In this document: positions 1-5,447 of the stretch, in pieces
Layout of the letters: the number at the start of each line of letters is the position of its first letter
How positions within the stretch are numbered: the stretch's first letter is position 1
Assembly: GCA_946480125.1 (NCBI GenBank)
Contig: CAMLIY010000128.1
Coordinates: 1-8,735, forward strand
Direction: 5' to 3'
Source of the DNA: an uncultured Asticcacaulis sp.
GTDB taxonomy: Bacteria; Pseudomonadota; Alphaproteobacteria; Caulobacterales; Caulobacteraceae
Length of the DNA: 8,735 nucleotides
Program-made: the position numbers and the translations under genes
Notes under the pieces: generated by a model
What the model was told of the DNA's origin: nothing
What the model saw: only the letters and a program-made list of their open reading frames with translations
Database searches by the model: none

Positions 1-422
1 AACCGGTCATCCGCGATCTGGCGACGCGGGGAACAACCGTGTTGTTTTCAACGCACGTCATGCAGCACGCCGAACGTCTGTGCGAGCAGGTGGTGCTGCT
101 GACCAAGGGCCGCAAGGTCTTCGAAGGCACACTGAAGGCGGTGCGGGCGGCGGCGCCGCTTCATCTTGATCTGGAAGGGGCGCTGGACGAAGCTGACCTG
201 CTGGCCTTGCCGGGGATTGTTTCGGTGGTGGATATGGGCGAAGCGGAAGCGGGCGCGCACCTGTGGCAGTGTCATCTGAAAAAGGGGCATACGGCGCACG
301 AGGCGCTGAAAGAGGCCTTCCTGCGCGGGCTGGATGTCAGGCGGTTCGAGGCGAAGGAGCCCAGCCTGCATGAAGCCTTTATTGTACTGACAAGTTCTTT
401 GGCTGGAGGCGAGCATGAATAA
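1..422 (+). CDS. ABC transporter ATP-binding protein, NatA-like, 3' part only
   Basis: This is the C-terminal part of an ABC-exporter ATPase; the gene begins to the left of the window and its first complete codon here is at 3. The visible chain opens with the end of the nucleotide-binding domain: hydrophobic strand TTVLFSTH with the switch (H-loop) histidine, followed by QHAERLCEQVVLLTKGRKVFEGT, cut here to show the usual 'ER.C..V.LL..G' block after the H-loop. The remaining ~85 residues fit the C-terminal extension (DUF4162-type) of NatA/CcmA-like ATPases and end with the typical 'PSLHEAFI' motif. The Walker A, Walker B and signature motifs must lie upstream and cannot be checked. The last 8 nt overlap the permease start at 415, so the two subunits are translationally coupled. 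The transported substrate cannot be read from the sequence; NatA describes the family (sodium efflux in Bacillus), not a proven role. Confidence 0.9.
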   Translation, partial: PVIRDLATRGTTVLFSTHVMQHAERLCEQVVLLTKGRKVFEGTLKAVRAAAPLHLDLEGALDEADLLALPGIVSVVDMGEAEAGAHLWQCHLKKGHTAHEALKEAFLRGLDVRRFEAKEPSLHEAFIVLTSSLAGGEHE

Positions 423-1740
423 GACCTTCCTGATCGCCCGGCGTGAATATCTGGCTTTTGTCCGCACGGTCGGTTTCTGGCTGTCGCTGTTCACCCTGCC
501 GCTGATCATCGGATGCAGTATTTTTATTCCCCTGCTGATGCGCCATTCGGCGCCGATTGAAACGGTGGCAATACTGGACCTGAGTGGCGATCAGATTGAA
601 GGCGCTGTGGCGCAAGCTGTACGCAGTCATGCCCCGAAGCCGGGGGTGTTCGATGATGGCGGGCTGAAGCTGGTGCCATTGCCGGCAGGCTTATCAGCCG
701 ATATGCCGGTGGCGAAGGTCGAGGCGAAGATGCCGGCAATCATCGCCAGCGGTCAGGTGACGTCCATCATTGTGGCGACGGACATCGGCGATAAGCTGCA
801 TTTTCGCATCTGGTCGACCGAGGGGCATAAGGGCAAGGTGGAAGGCCTGATCTTGTGGGACCTGCATGGCCTGCAATATTACAAACTGGCCGGGATGCAC
901 GGCATCGATCATGGCCTGGCGCATGACATGCGTGAGGCGCGGGCCGATATCGTCAGTGTGACGCCGGCCAGTGTGAGCGCGCCGAAAAAGGATGGGTTTG
1001 CCGAGGGCGTGCGCGAAAACGGCGGGCGGTTCCTGGGCATCGGCATCAGCTATATTACCTGGATCACCATCTTTTCATCATCCATGATCCTGCTGGGCTC
1101 GGTGATCGAGGAAAAGTCGAGCAAGGTGCTGGAAGTGCTGCTGGCTTCGGCTTCGACCGAATCGCTGCTGATCGGCAAGGTGCTGGGCGTGGCCGCGGTC
1201 ATGCTGACGGTTTCAGGCCTGTGGGCGCTGACTGGTTTTGCCCTGAGTTCCTATGGGTTCGCGGTGATGCCGGCCGAGACCGTACGCGAAATCGCGGCGG
1301 CGGTGTCAGGCCTGTTCTCGCCGGGCCATATCGCTTTGTTGCTGGCCTATTTCACCGGCGGTTACCTGATGTTCGGTGTCTTCTTCGCGGCGGTCGGGGC
1401 TTTTTGTGAAACGCAAAAAGATGCCCAGGCGATTATTGGTCCTATGACCATCGTATTGATGATCCCGATGATGACCATGCAGGTGGCCTTTACCTCGCCG
1501 GACTTGCCGATGCTGCAATATATGTCGTGGTTTCCGCTTTTCACACCGTTCCTGATGCCGTTGCGGCTGGCCCAGCCCCTGCCGTGGTATGAAATTGCCG
1601 CCACCCTGGGCGGCATGGGGGTGGTGGCGCTGATCATGATGGCGGTCGGACGGCGGGCTTTCCGTGCCGGAGCCTTGACCGGCGGCAAGCTGAGCTGGGG
1701 CGCGCTGTTCCGCATCGCTACACAGAAATCGGCCGGCTGA
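415..1740 (+). CDS. ABC-2 type transporter permease, NatB-like
   Basis: A 441-residue inner-membrane permease that would pair with the ATPase encoded just upstream to form an exporter. The layout is that of the NatB/COG1668 group. One membrane segment lies at about 20-41, followed by a large extracytoplasmic domain (about 45-205), then a block of further membrane segments at about 207-229, 255-280, 303-329, 340-360 and 395-414. After the second segment comes the family motif EEKSSKVLEVLLAS (232-245), and CETQKDAQ (331-338) is also typical. The ATG at 415 is well supported: GGAGG at 405-409 sits 5 nt upstream, and the start overlaps the ATPase stop. The gene ends 6 nt before a strong terminator, so it is the last gene of the operon. 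The substrate is unknown; sodium, drug, peptide or lipid export are all seen in this family. The function class is secure, a specific role is not. Confidence 0.92.
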   Translation: MNKTFLIARREYLAFVRTVGFWLSLFTLPLIIGCSIFIPLLMRHSAPIETVAILDLSGDQIEGAVAQAVRSHAPKPGVFDDGGLKLVPLPAGLSADMPVAKVEAKMPAIIASGQVTSIIVATDIGDKLHFRIWSTEGHKGKVEGLILWDLHGLQYYKLAGMHGIDHGLAHDMREARADIVSVTPASVSAPKKDGFAEGVRENGGRFLGIGISYITWITIFSSSMILLGSVIEEKSSKVLEVLLASASTESLLIGKVLGVAAVMLTVSGLWALTGFALSSYGFAVMPAETVREIAAAVSGLFSPGHIALLLAYFTGGYLMFGVFFAAVGAFCETQKDAQAIIGPMTIVLMIPMMTMQVAFTSPDLPMLQYMSWFPLFTPFLMPLRLAQPLPWYEIAATLGGMGVVALIMMAVGRRAFRAGALTGGKLSWGALFRIATQKSAG

Positions 1741-1746
1741 CACGTC

Positions 1747-1777
1747 AAAACCCCCGGTGCAGAGCACCGGGGGTTTT
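1747..1777. terminator. Bidirectional Rho-independent terminator
   Basis: A perfect inverted repeat with arms AAAACCCCCGGTGC (1747-1760) and GCACCGGGGGTTTT (1764-1777) and a 3-nt loop. The GC core is flanked by A4 on one side and T4 on the other, so it can stop transcription from both directions. It lies between the NatB-like gene ending at 1740 and the convergent gene ending at 1823. Confidence 0.9.
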
Positions 1778-1822
1778 GCATCCCTGATCCGTCGGGGGGA
1801 AGATCAGATCAGGAAATTTGGC

Positions 1823-2086
1823 TTATTGGCCGGCGCTGGAGGTTGCGCTGGATTCGCTGCTGGACGATTCCGTGGTGGCGGTCACTGTGCCGTCAGCAGC
1901 GGTGGATGCAGAGGTTGATTCCGTGGATGTTGTGGTCGTGCCGTCAGCGGCGACCGTGGTCGATGTAGAGGAAGACGAGGCCGAAGTGTCAGCAGCGGGG
2001 GTTTCCTGAGCCACCGAAATGAGCGGGGCAACACCAAGTGCAGCAACAAAACCAGCGGCGGCGATAAAGCGAACGGAAGATTTCAT
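1823..2086 (-). CDS. Small secreted Ser/Thr-rich acidic protein, unknown function
   Basis: An 87-residue protein I cannot assign to a family. Residues 1-26 are a standard Sec signal peptide: basic start MKSSVR, hydrophobic core FIAAAGFVAALGVAPLI, cleavage probably after SVA. The mature ~61 residues are low complexity. By count 35 are Ser or Thr, about seven are acidic, and there is no Lys, Arg, Cys or aromatic residue. Two imperfect repeats are visible, TTVAADGTTTTSTEST (43-58) and STAADGTVTATTESSS (61-76). Such a chain is expected to be disordered, and could be a glycosylated or spacer-like periplasmic or surface peptide; that is inference. The start has only a weak Shine-Dalgarno, but it is the only one that gives a signal peptide. 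The gene is monocistronic, with an AT-rich region carrying an 18-bp palindrome upstream and a shared terminator downstream. Confidence 0.75.
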   Translation of the reverse strand: MKSSVRFIAAAGFVAALGVAPLISVAQETPAADTSASSSSTSTTVAADGTTTTSTESTSASTAADGTVTATTESSSSESSATSSAGQ

Positions 2087-2134
2087 GGGTAATTACTTTC
2101 TATCTGGGTAGGAATTACTTGGGTTAACATGATA

Positions 2135-2152
2135 TTGTATAATATTATACAA
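2135..2152. promoter_or_regulatory. Perfect 18-bp palindrome, possible operator or promoter element
   Basis: TTGTATAATATTATACAA reads the same on both strands. Each half carries TATAAT, the general -10 consensus, so a -10-like hexamer faces each way. It lies 49 bp upstream of the start of the Ser/Thr-rich peptide gene (- strand). I see no good -35 at the right distance on that strand. A repressor operator is as likely as a promoter, and chance in AT-rich DNA is possible. Confidence 0.4.
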
Positions 2153-2333
2153 CACTTAAACGCCGAAACCTTTCGTCAGAGAGGTCTTACTTTCGACAAT
2201 GATGAATTTTGTGTAAGATTGGGGCGCAAATTTGTCTTCTATTAGGTCGATTTGTGAATATTAGCTTTTTTAATCTATATTTATTGGTTTTTTATTTTTG
2301 AAATCGCTTTAACTTACCCCCTATTTACAAAGT

Positions 2334-2362
2334 GAAAACGCCCGACACGATGGCCGGGCGTT
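2334..2362 (-). terminator. Rho-independent terminator of the 3385-2369 operon
   Basis: Arms AACGCCCG (2337-2344) and CGGGCGTT (2355-2362) with a 10-nt loop; read on the minus strand the stem is followed by TTTTC. It begins 7 bp beyond the stop codon of the Pro-rich protein gene, as expected for that gene's terminator. Confidence 0.8.
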
Positions 2363-2368
2363 CAATGC

Positions 2369-2812
2369 TTATTTTATGGTCGCGGGATCGACCTTCAGCG
2401 GAGGCTCACCCGTAGGAGGCGGACTCAAAGCCGCATCAGGATCGCTGGGCGGCACATTAACCGATGAATCCGGCAGGACCGGCTGCGCAACGGGAGGCGG
2501 CGCACCGGCATTATCAGCCGGCACCGGTTCATTGCCCAGAACAGCAGCCTTGCCAGCTTCCTGTTGATTGAGTGCATTGCTGCTGGTTGGGTTAAGCGGG
2601 TCATTGGCGTGATCGCCGGAAACGACGGCGCGATCGTGTTCGCGCCGGATCTGGGCGGCGTGTTCCGCCGTACCGGGGGTGGGGGGCGTATCCACTTCCT
2701 GAGTGGGACCCGTCGGGGTGGGCACTATGGCCGCTTCCTGGGCGGAGGCGGAGAAGGTCAGCAAGCCGCCAATCAGCAGGGCAGCAGGTACGGAAGTCTT
2801 GAGATATTTCAT
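2369..2812 (-). CDS. Secreted proline-rich protein, unknown function
   Basis: A 147-residue protein with no family I recognise. Residues 1-24 are a Sec signal peptide (MKYLK, then a hydrophobic core, cleavage after SASA before QEA). The mature chain is rich in Pro, Ala, Asp and Val, with Pro clusters at about 31-47, 96-123 and 128-143 (for example GAPPPVAQP, LSPPPTGEPP). A less biased central stretch at about 48-92 contains EHAAQIRREHDRAVVSGDHANDPLNPTSS-type polar sequence, which might fold as a helix. There is no cysteine and no lipobox. The start is firm: GGAGG lies 7 nt upstream of the ATG. The gene follows the LEA-like gene after only 15 nt and precedes a hairpin terminator, so it is the second and last gene of that operon. 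A cell-envelope or extracellular role is inferred only from the signal peptide. Confidence 0.8.
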   Translation of the reverse strand: MKYLKTSVPAALLIGGLLTFSASAQEAAIVPTPTGPTQEVDTPPTPGTAEHAAQIRREHDRAVVSGDHANDPLNPTSSNALNQQEAGKAAVLGNEPVPADNAGAPPPVAQPVLPDSSVNVPPSDPDAALSPPPTGEPPLKVDPATIK

Positions 2813-2827
2813 ATGATATCCTCCAGG

Positions 2828-3385
2828 TTATTTCTTTTCGACATTCGCCGTGGCTTCAGCGTCTGCTTTGGCCTGAGCGCTCACATCGGCTGAAGAGGTG
2901 ACGCCGGCGGCGCCCTGCACGGTGTCATGGGTCTGACCGGCAACCGTGTTCACGTCGTTTTTGACTGTATTGACCCCCGATTTCGCCGTGTCCGTTATGG
3001 CATTTGCGTCGCCCGTTACGGTGACGTTGCCACCGGCAGTAGCTGTGCCCTGGGAATTACCCTTGGCTTCCGCAGTGCCGTCAATATGGGCGGCGCCCTG
3101 AACCTGTTGGCGGGTGTCCTCGGTCTGTTGACGCGTGGTATCAAGATCGGACGCGGTGCGGCTGGCCGCATCATCCGCTTGTCGGGTCGCGTTGCCGAGC
3201 GTATCCTGTACGCCGCCGACACCGACCTGGCTGTTTACGCTCCCTTGCACCTGGCCGGCAACACCGCCTATGGCGCCGCCCCCCTGTGCATTACCTCCCA
3301 AAATTTGAGCGCTGGCCAGGTTGGGAAGGGCGATCAAGCCGGCGGTTAAGGCCAGCCATGCGGTTTTGTTACGTGGATTGGTCAT
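2828..3385 (-). CDS. Secreted Ala/Gly/Thr-rich protein with LEA-like amphipathic helices
   Basis: A 185-residue exported protein of unknown function. The signal peptide is 1-26 (basic MTNPRNK, hydrophobic core, cleavage after ASA). A Gly/Gln-rich stretch follows (28-60: GGNAQGGG, GGVAGQVQGSV), then two segments that read as long amphipathic helices. These are about 61-98 (DTLGNATRQADDAASRTASD... TRQQTEDTRQQVQ) and about 131-160 (TDTAKSGVNTVKNDVNTVAG...), with a Gly/Thr stretch between them (102-128). The charged and Ala/Thr pattern resembles LEA_4 or apolipoprotein-like 11-residue repeats, which is a compositional likeness only. The tail is Ala-rich and ends in VEKK. There is no cysteine. The start codon follows a GAGAAG stretch that can serve as Shine-Dalgarno. 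It is the first gene of a two-gene operon with the Pro-rich protein, 15 nt apart, which suggests the two act together in the envelope. Confidence 0.8.
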   Translation of the reverse strand: MTNPRNKTAWLALTAGLIALPNLASAQILGGNAQGGGAIGGVAGQVQGSVNSQVGVGGVQDTLGNATRQADDAASRTASDLDTTRQQTEDTRQQVQGAAHIDGTAEAKGNSQGTATAGGNVTVTGDANAITDTAKSGVNTVKNDVNTVAGQTHDTVQGAAGVTSSADVSAQAKADAEATANVEKK

Positions 3386-3438
3386 GATCTTCTCGCTTTT
3401 AACCGGATTAGAACTGACGCGATGATTGGTTTGGAGCC

Positions 3439-3476
3439 CGGCATAAATACGGCAAGAATATAATGATGTTATGCCG
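3439..3476. promoter_or_regulatory. Inverted repeat upstream of the secreted-protein operon
   Basis: Perfect 8-bp arms CGGCATAA (3439-3446) and TTATGCCG (3469-3476) are separated by 22 bp of AT-rich DNA. The pair lies 54-91 bp upstream of the start of the LEA-like gene, where its promoter should be. The arm centres are 30 bp apart, about three helical turns, so it could bind a dimeric regulator. I could not fix a -35/-10 pair with confidence. Confidence 0.4.
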
Positions 3477-3526
3477 CAAAGGGGGGTGGGTCATCAGGAA
3501 TCCGAGCTTTTTTGGCAGTCGAAAAC

Positions 3527-3566
3527 AAAAAAAAGCCCCGAAACGCGTTGCGCGCTTCGGGGCTTT
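3527..3566 (-). terminator. Rho-independent terminator of the RcnB-like gene
   Basis: Arms AAAGCCCCGAA (3532-3542) and TTCGGGGCTTT (3556-3566) form a stem of 11 bp around a 13-nt loop that can pair further (gcg/cgc). On the minus strand it is followed by a run of eight T (A at 3527-3534 on the plus strand, shared with the stem foot). It begins 29 bp after the stop of the RcnB-like gene. Confidence 0.9.
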
Positions 3567-3594
3567 GCCTGGGATCGATTAGTGACGTCCAGGC

Positions 3595-4512
3595 TTAATA
3601 GACATCATAGAACACATCTATAATCTCACCTGAGGTCATATCGACCAGCACGACATCGCGGCCAACAAAGAAGTAGGCGCAATCATAGGGCGGTGTCGGC
3701 AAACCATAGGAGAGATAATCGGAGATACGGTAGTCATAGAAATAGTCCGGCAAGTACTCACCCGACGTCCAGCGATGACCGTACCATTGGTTCGGGACCC
3801 GATAATAGCCATAGCTAGGGGCGAAATAATAGCCGTAGCGTATGCCGGAATAGCCATAGAAGCGATTGTCGCGACGGTAATCGAAGTGATGGCTTCCGCC
3901 ACCATTCCAATTATGGTTTCCGCCACCATTCCAATTATGGCTGCTTCCATTCCCGTTCCAGTTTCCGCCGTGGTTACTATTGTGGCTGCCATTCCAGTTT
4001 CCACCGTGGCCATTGCCATTATCCTGACCCGGACGAGACCCGCTATGGTTATCATGCCCATCGGGACGGCCGCCGCTCCAATTCCCGCCGGTCCCGTTAC
4101 CGTTCCAGTTTCCGCCGTGACCGCGGCCAGGCGTGGCTGCGCCGTCAGGACGATCCGGCCGGTTGCCGCCTTGCCAGCGTCCGCCACCCTGACCGCCTGC
4201 GGGACGATCATTGCCACGGGGGGCGTCAGCATTGCCCGGGCGCTGACGGTTGAAACCGCTGATAGTGGCAGGCGCCCGTGCCGGCTGCGTGCTGCGTGCG
4301 GCCGGAGCCGAACGTGCTTGCGGCGCGGGTGTCGGGCTTGGGGTCTCGCTGCTGGCGGAAGCGCGGCTGTTCTCGCGGTTGCCGCCGCCCCGATTCATGC
4401 CGCTGTGGCTGTCGTGGTCCCGGGCTTCAGCGAAGCCGGGGGCCATGACCAGGCTGGCCGTCAGTACGAGCGCCAGGCCGGATGCGGCCATATGGGCTAA
4501 CTTTCTGTTCAT
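3595..4512 (-). CDS. RcnB-family periplasmic protein with long Gly/Asn/Trp/His repeat region
   Basis: A 305-residue exported protein. The signal peptide is about 1-31 (MNRKLAHMAAS, then a hydrophobic core, cleavage after FAEA). A Ser/Pro/Ala/Arg-rich stretch (about 45-95) and a long low-complexity region (about 100-210) follow, built from variants of GGNWNG and HNWNGGG. The C-terminus (about 220-305) is Tyr-rich and ends in the RcnB-type core, seen as NQWYGHRWTSGEYLPDYF, ISDYLSYGLPTPP and VGRDVVLVDMTSGEIIDV. RcnB in E. coli is a periplasmic protein of nickel/cobalt homeostasis, but most alphaproteobacterial relatives are uncharacterised, so a metal role is only a possibility; the His-rich repeats would fit it. 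I chose the ATG at 4512 because GAGG lies 6 nt upstream. The ATG at 4518 would abut that GAGG, and the GTG at 4524 has no Shine-Dalgarno. It is a single-gene unit with its own terminator. Confidence 0.88.
   Translation of the reverse strand: MNRKLAHMAASGLALVLTASLVMAPGFAEARDHDSHSGMNRGGGNRENSRASASSETPSPTPAPQARSAPAARSTQPARAPATISGFNRQRPGNADAPRGNDRPAGGQGGGRWQGGNRPDRPDGAATPGRGHGGNWNGNGTGGNWSGGRPDGHDNHSGSRPGQDNGNGHGGNWNGSHNSNHGGNWNGNGSSHNWNGGGNHNWNGGGSHHFDYRRDNRFYGYSGIRYGYYFAPSYGYYRVPNQWYGHRWTSGEYLPDYFYDYRISDYLSYGLPTPPYDCAYFFVGRDVVLVDMTSGEIIDVFYDVY
3894..3940 (-). repeat. Perfect 23-nt tandem repeat inside the RcnB-like gene
   Basis: Two identical 23-nt copies (3894-3916 and 3918-3940) lie one 24-nt period apart. 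They encode consecutive eight-residue units of the type HNWNGGG plus one residue. Being identical at DNA level, they are recent or kept equal by recombination, and the repeat number could vary between strains. Confidence 0.85.
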
Positions 4513-4577
4513 TTTCATCCTCACTGTCTGCGCAGATCATCCCGAAACAACAGGAATATGCGGATCTGAGACGCGCG

Positions 4578-4594
4578 GCGATAAAAATTATCGC
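4578..4594. promoter_or_regulatory. Palindrome upstream of the RcnB-like gene, possible operator
   Basis: Perfect 7-bp arms GCGATAA (4578-4584) and TTATCGC (4588-4594) flank AAA, 66 bp upstream of the chosen start. A second, shorter palindrome TCTGCGCAGA lies at 4527-4536 in the presumed leader. The position fits an operator in the promoter region. No regulator can be named. Confidence 0.4.
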
Positions 4595-4704
4595 GTTGAT
4601 CTATTTATGACAGAGTGACCCTGAACTGAAGCTGAACAAAACGTGTTCGGTTTGAGACGGAATGTGGCAAGACTCCGATCTTAAAAGACCGTTTATTTGA
4701 ATGG

Positions 4705-4737
4705 ACTGACTATGATTGCATTCATAGTTACTGACTA
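4705..4737. repeat. Inverted repeat framed by 8-bp direct repeats
   Basis: ACTGACTA occurs at 4705-4712 and again at 4730-4737, a 25-bp period. Overlapping and between them is a perfect inverted repeat, ACTATGA (4709-4715) and TCATAGT (4722-4728), with a 6-bp spacer. The nested layout resembles a regulator-binding site or the scar of a small insertion. It is outside any gene. Confidence 0.55.
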
Positions 4738-4770
4738 AATTGCTATTGCGTTAACGTTATGCTTGCTTGG

Positions 4771-4799
4771 AATTTATAGTAATTTATATGTAATTTATA
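4771..4799. repeat. Three AATTTATA copies at about one helical turn
   Basis: AATTTATA starts at 4771, 4781 and 4792, so the copies are 10 and 11 bp apart and lie on the same face of the helix. This spacing can give intrinsic curvature or a cooperative protein-binding array. It lies about 200 bp upstream of the Sel1-like gene. Confidence 0.6.
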
Positions 4800-4867
4800 A
4801 AAACTACAATAATATACAGGAATAATAATCTATTATTAATTGATAAATAATGAAAATTTAACGGAAT

Positions 4868-4881
4868 AATTAATATTAATT
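4868..4881. repeat. 14-bp perfect palindrome in AT-rich DNA
   Basis: AATTAATATTAATT is self-complementary. It sits about 115 bp upstream of the Sel1-like start. In DNA this AT-rich a chance palindrome is quite possible, so a function is not claimed. Confidence 0.4.
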
Positions 4882-4968
4882 CTATGTTTACATAAAAAAT
4901 TCAGCTTAGATTGTCCCGTTAACTTTAATTTTATCCGCTGGTGGTGAACTCAAGTCATCAACTGCAAC

Positions 4969-4988
4969 GGAGACGCGCAAAAAGCGCG
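4969..4988 (+). promoter_or_regulatory. Shine-Dalgarno-like site followed by a small hairpin before the Sel1-like start
   Basis: GGAGA (4969-4973) is too far (23 nt) from the ATG at 4997 to act as a normal ribosome-binding site. Between them CGCGC (4974-4978) and GCGCG (4984-4988) can pair around a loop of five A. Folding that hairpin would leave only 8 nt between its foot and the ATG, bringing GGAGA into working distance. No better Shine-Dalgarno is present. The stem is short, so this is a suggestion. Confidence 0.35.
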
Positions 4989-4996
4989 GCATCAAT

Positions 4997-5287
4997 ATGA
5001 TGATCACCAACGACATAGAGTTCAAATCGATCCCCCTGCCGACCCCTGAAATGGACGGTGACGAACTGTTCCAGCTCGGCATGATGTATTCCACCGGCCA
5101 GGGCGGCGCCCCGGTCGATCTGATTTCGGCCCACATGATGTTCAATCTGGCTTCGATGCGCGGTTCGCTGGAAGCCCAGGTTTATCGCAAGGAATTGTCA
5201 CGCGAAATGGGTCGCGAAGATATCGCCGAAGCCCAGAAGGCGGCCCGCCAGTGGCTTGACGCTGGCCGTATCGGTTGCGCGGCTTAA
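4997..5287 (+). CDS. Small Sel1-repeat-like protein
   Basis: A 96-residue protein with no signal peptide or membrane segment, so probably cytoplasmic. Residues about 22-57 (DELFQLGMMYSTGQGG, then a short insert, DLISAHMMFNLASMRGSLEAQ) follow the Sel1/TPR-like pattern. That pattern is a helix with LG.MY..G.G, then a second helix with A...F..A...G. Only one full unit is clear. The C-terminal helix (about 60-90) is charged, with RKELSREM and AQKAARQWLDAG. Single-unit Sel1-like proteins usually mediate protein contacts; the partner here is unknown. ATG at 4997 and ATG at 5000 are both possible. The frame stays open back to 4910 but offers no ATG, GTG or TTG there. It stands alone, with an AT-rich region before and a strong terminator on its stop codon. 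Confidence 0.8.
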   Translation: MMITNDIEFKSIPLPTPEMDGDELFQLGMMYSTGQGGAPVDLISAHMMFNLASMRGSLEAQVYRKELSREMGREDIAEAQKAARQWLDAGRIGCAA

Positions 5288-5320
5288 TCATCTGATCGAA
5301 GATCAGACGATTAAGTTTTT
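5283..5320 (+). terminator. Rho-independent terminator overlapping the Sel1-like stop codon
   Basis: Outer arms CTTAATC (5283-5289) and GATTAAG (5309-5315) and inner arms TCTGATC (5291-5297) and GATCAGA (5301-5307) form a 15-bp stem with one mismatch and a GAA loop. TTTTTCTTTT follows. The stem includes the TAA stop of the gene (5285-5287). The remaining DNA to 5447 has only short hairpins and no clear terminator for the oncoming hfsD. Confidence 0.88.
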
Positions 5321-5447
5321 CTTTTGCGCTCAAGCCGCGGGGTTACGCACAAACGTGCGCGGCGCAGTCGGCCTTGACGAAATTCAACGAATGAATTTTG
5401 GAGAGTAGGGCAGAGTCTTTGCGGCGTTCCTGGCCGCACAAGAAAAC

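Larger units (their letters stand above)
4513..4996. other. 484-bp AT-rich intergenic region without a convincing gene
   Basis: This gap separates the divergent RcnB-like and Sel1-like genes. The first ~150 bp are of normal composition and should hold the leftward promoter of the RcnB-like gene. From about 4680 to 4935 the DNA becomes very AT-rich, with stops in all frames. It carries an inverted repeat framed by direct repeats (4705-4737), three spaced AATTTATA copies (4771-4799), a 14-bp palindrome (4868-4881) and two GTTAAC sites (4750-4755, 4918-4923). No tRNA, rRNA or clear small ORF is visible. The rightward promoter of the Sel1-like gene should be in the right half, but I cannot fix it. 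Confidence 0.7.

Noticed and set aside
1306..1781. Two antisense frames over the 3' end of the NatB-like gene
   Set aside because: They run through the bidirectional terminator and lie opposite clear membrane segments of the permease.
2564..2893. + strand frame across the junction of the two secreted-protein genes
   Set aside because: Antisense to two genes with signal peptides and a strong Shine-Dalgarno; not supported itself.
3894..3940. CRISPR-like repeat array
   Set aside because: The 24-bp tandem units are contiguous, without spacers, and in frame with the Trp/Asn/Gly repeats of a protein gene.
3636..4232. 198-codon frame on the same strand as the RcnB-like gene but shifted
   Set aside because: A shadow of the repetitive region in another frame; no ribosome-binding site or domain.
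3775..4500. Long + strand reading frame opposite the RcnB-like gene (241 codons)
   Set aside because: It is antisense to a gene with a signal peptide, Shine-Dalgarno and recognised C-terminal core. Its Ile/Val/Ala/Thr-rich translation is the expected mirror of the Gly/Asn/Trp repeats.
5420..5438. Hairpin TGCGGC / GCCGCA as hfsD terminator
   Set aside because: On the minus strand no T-run follows the stem, so it does not qualify as a Rho-independent terminator.
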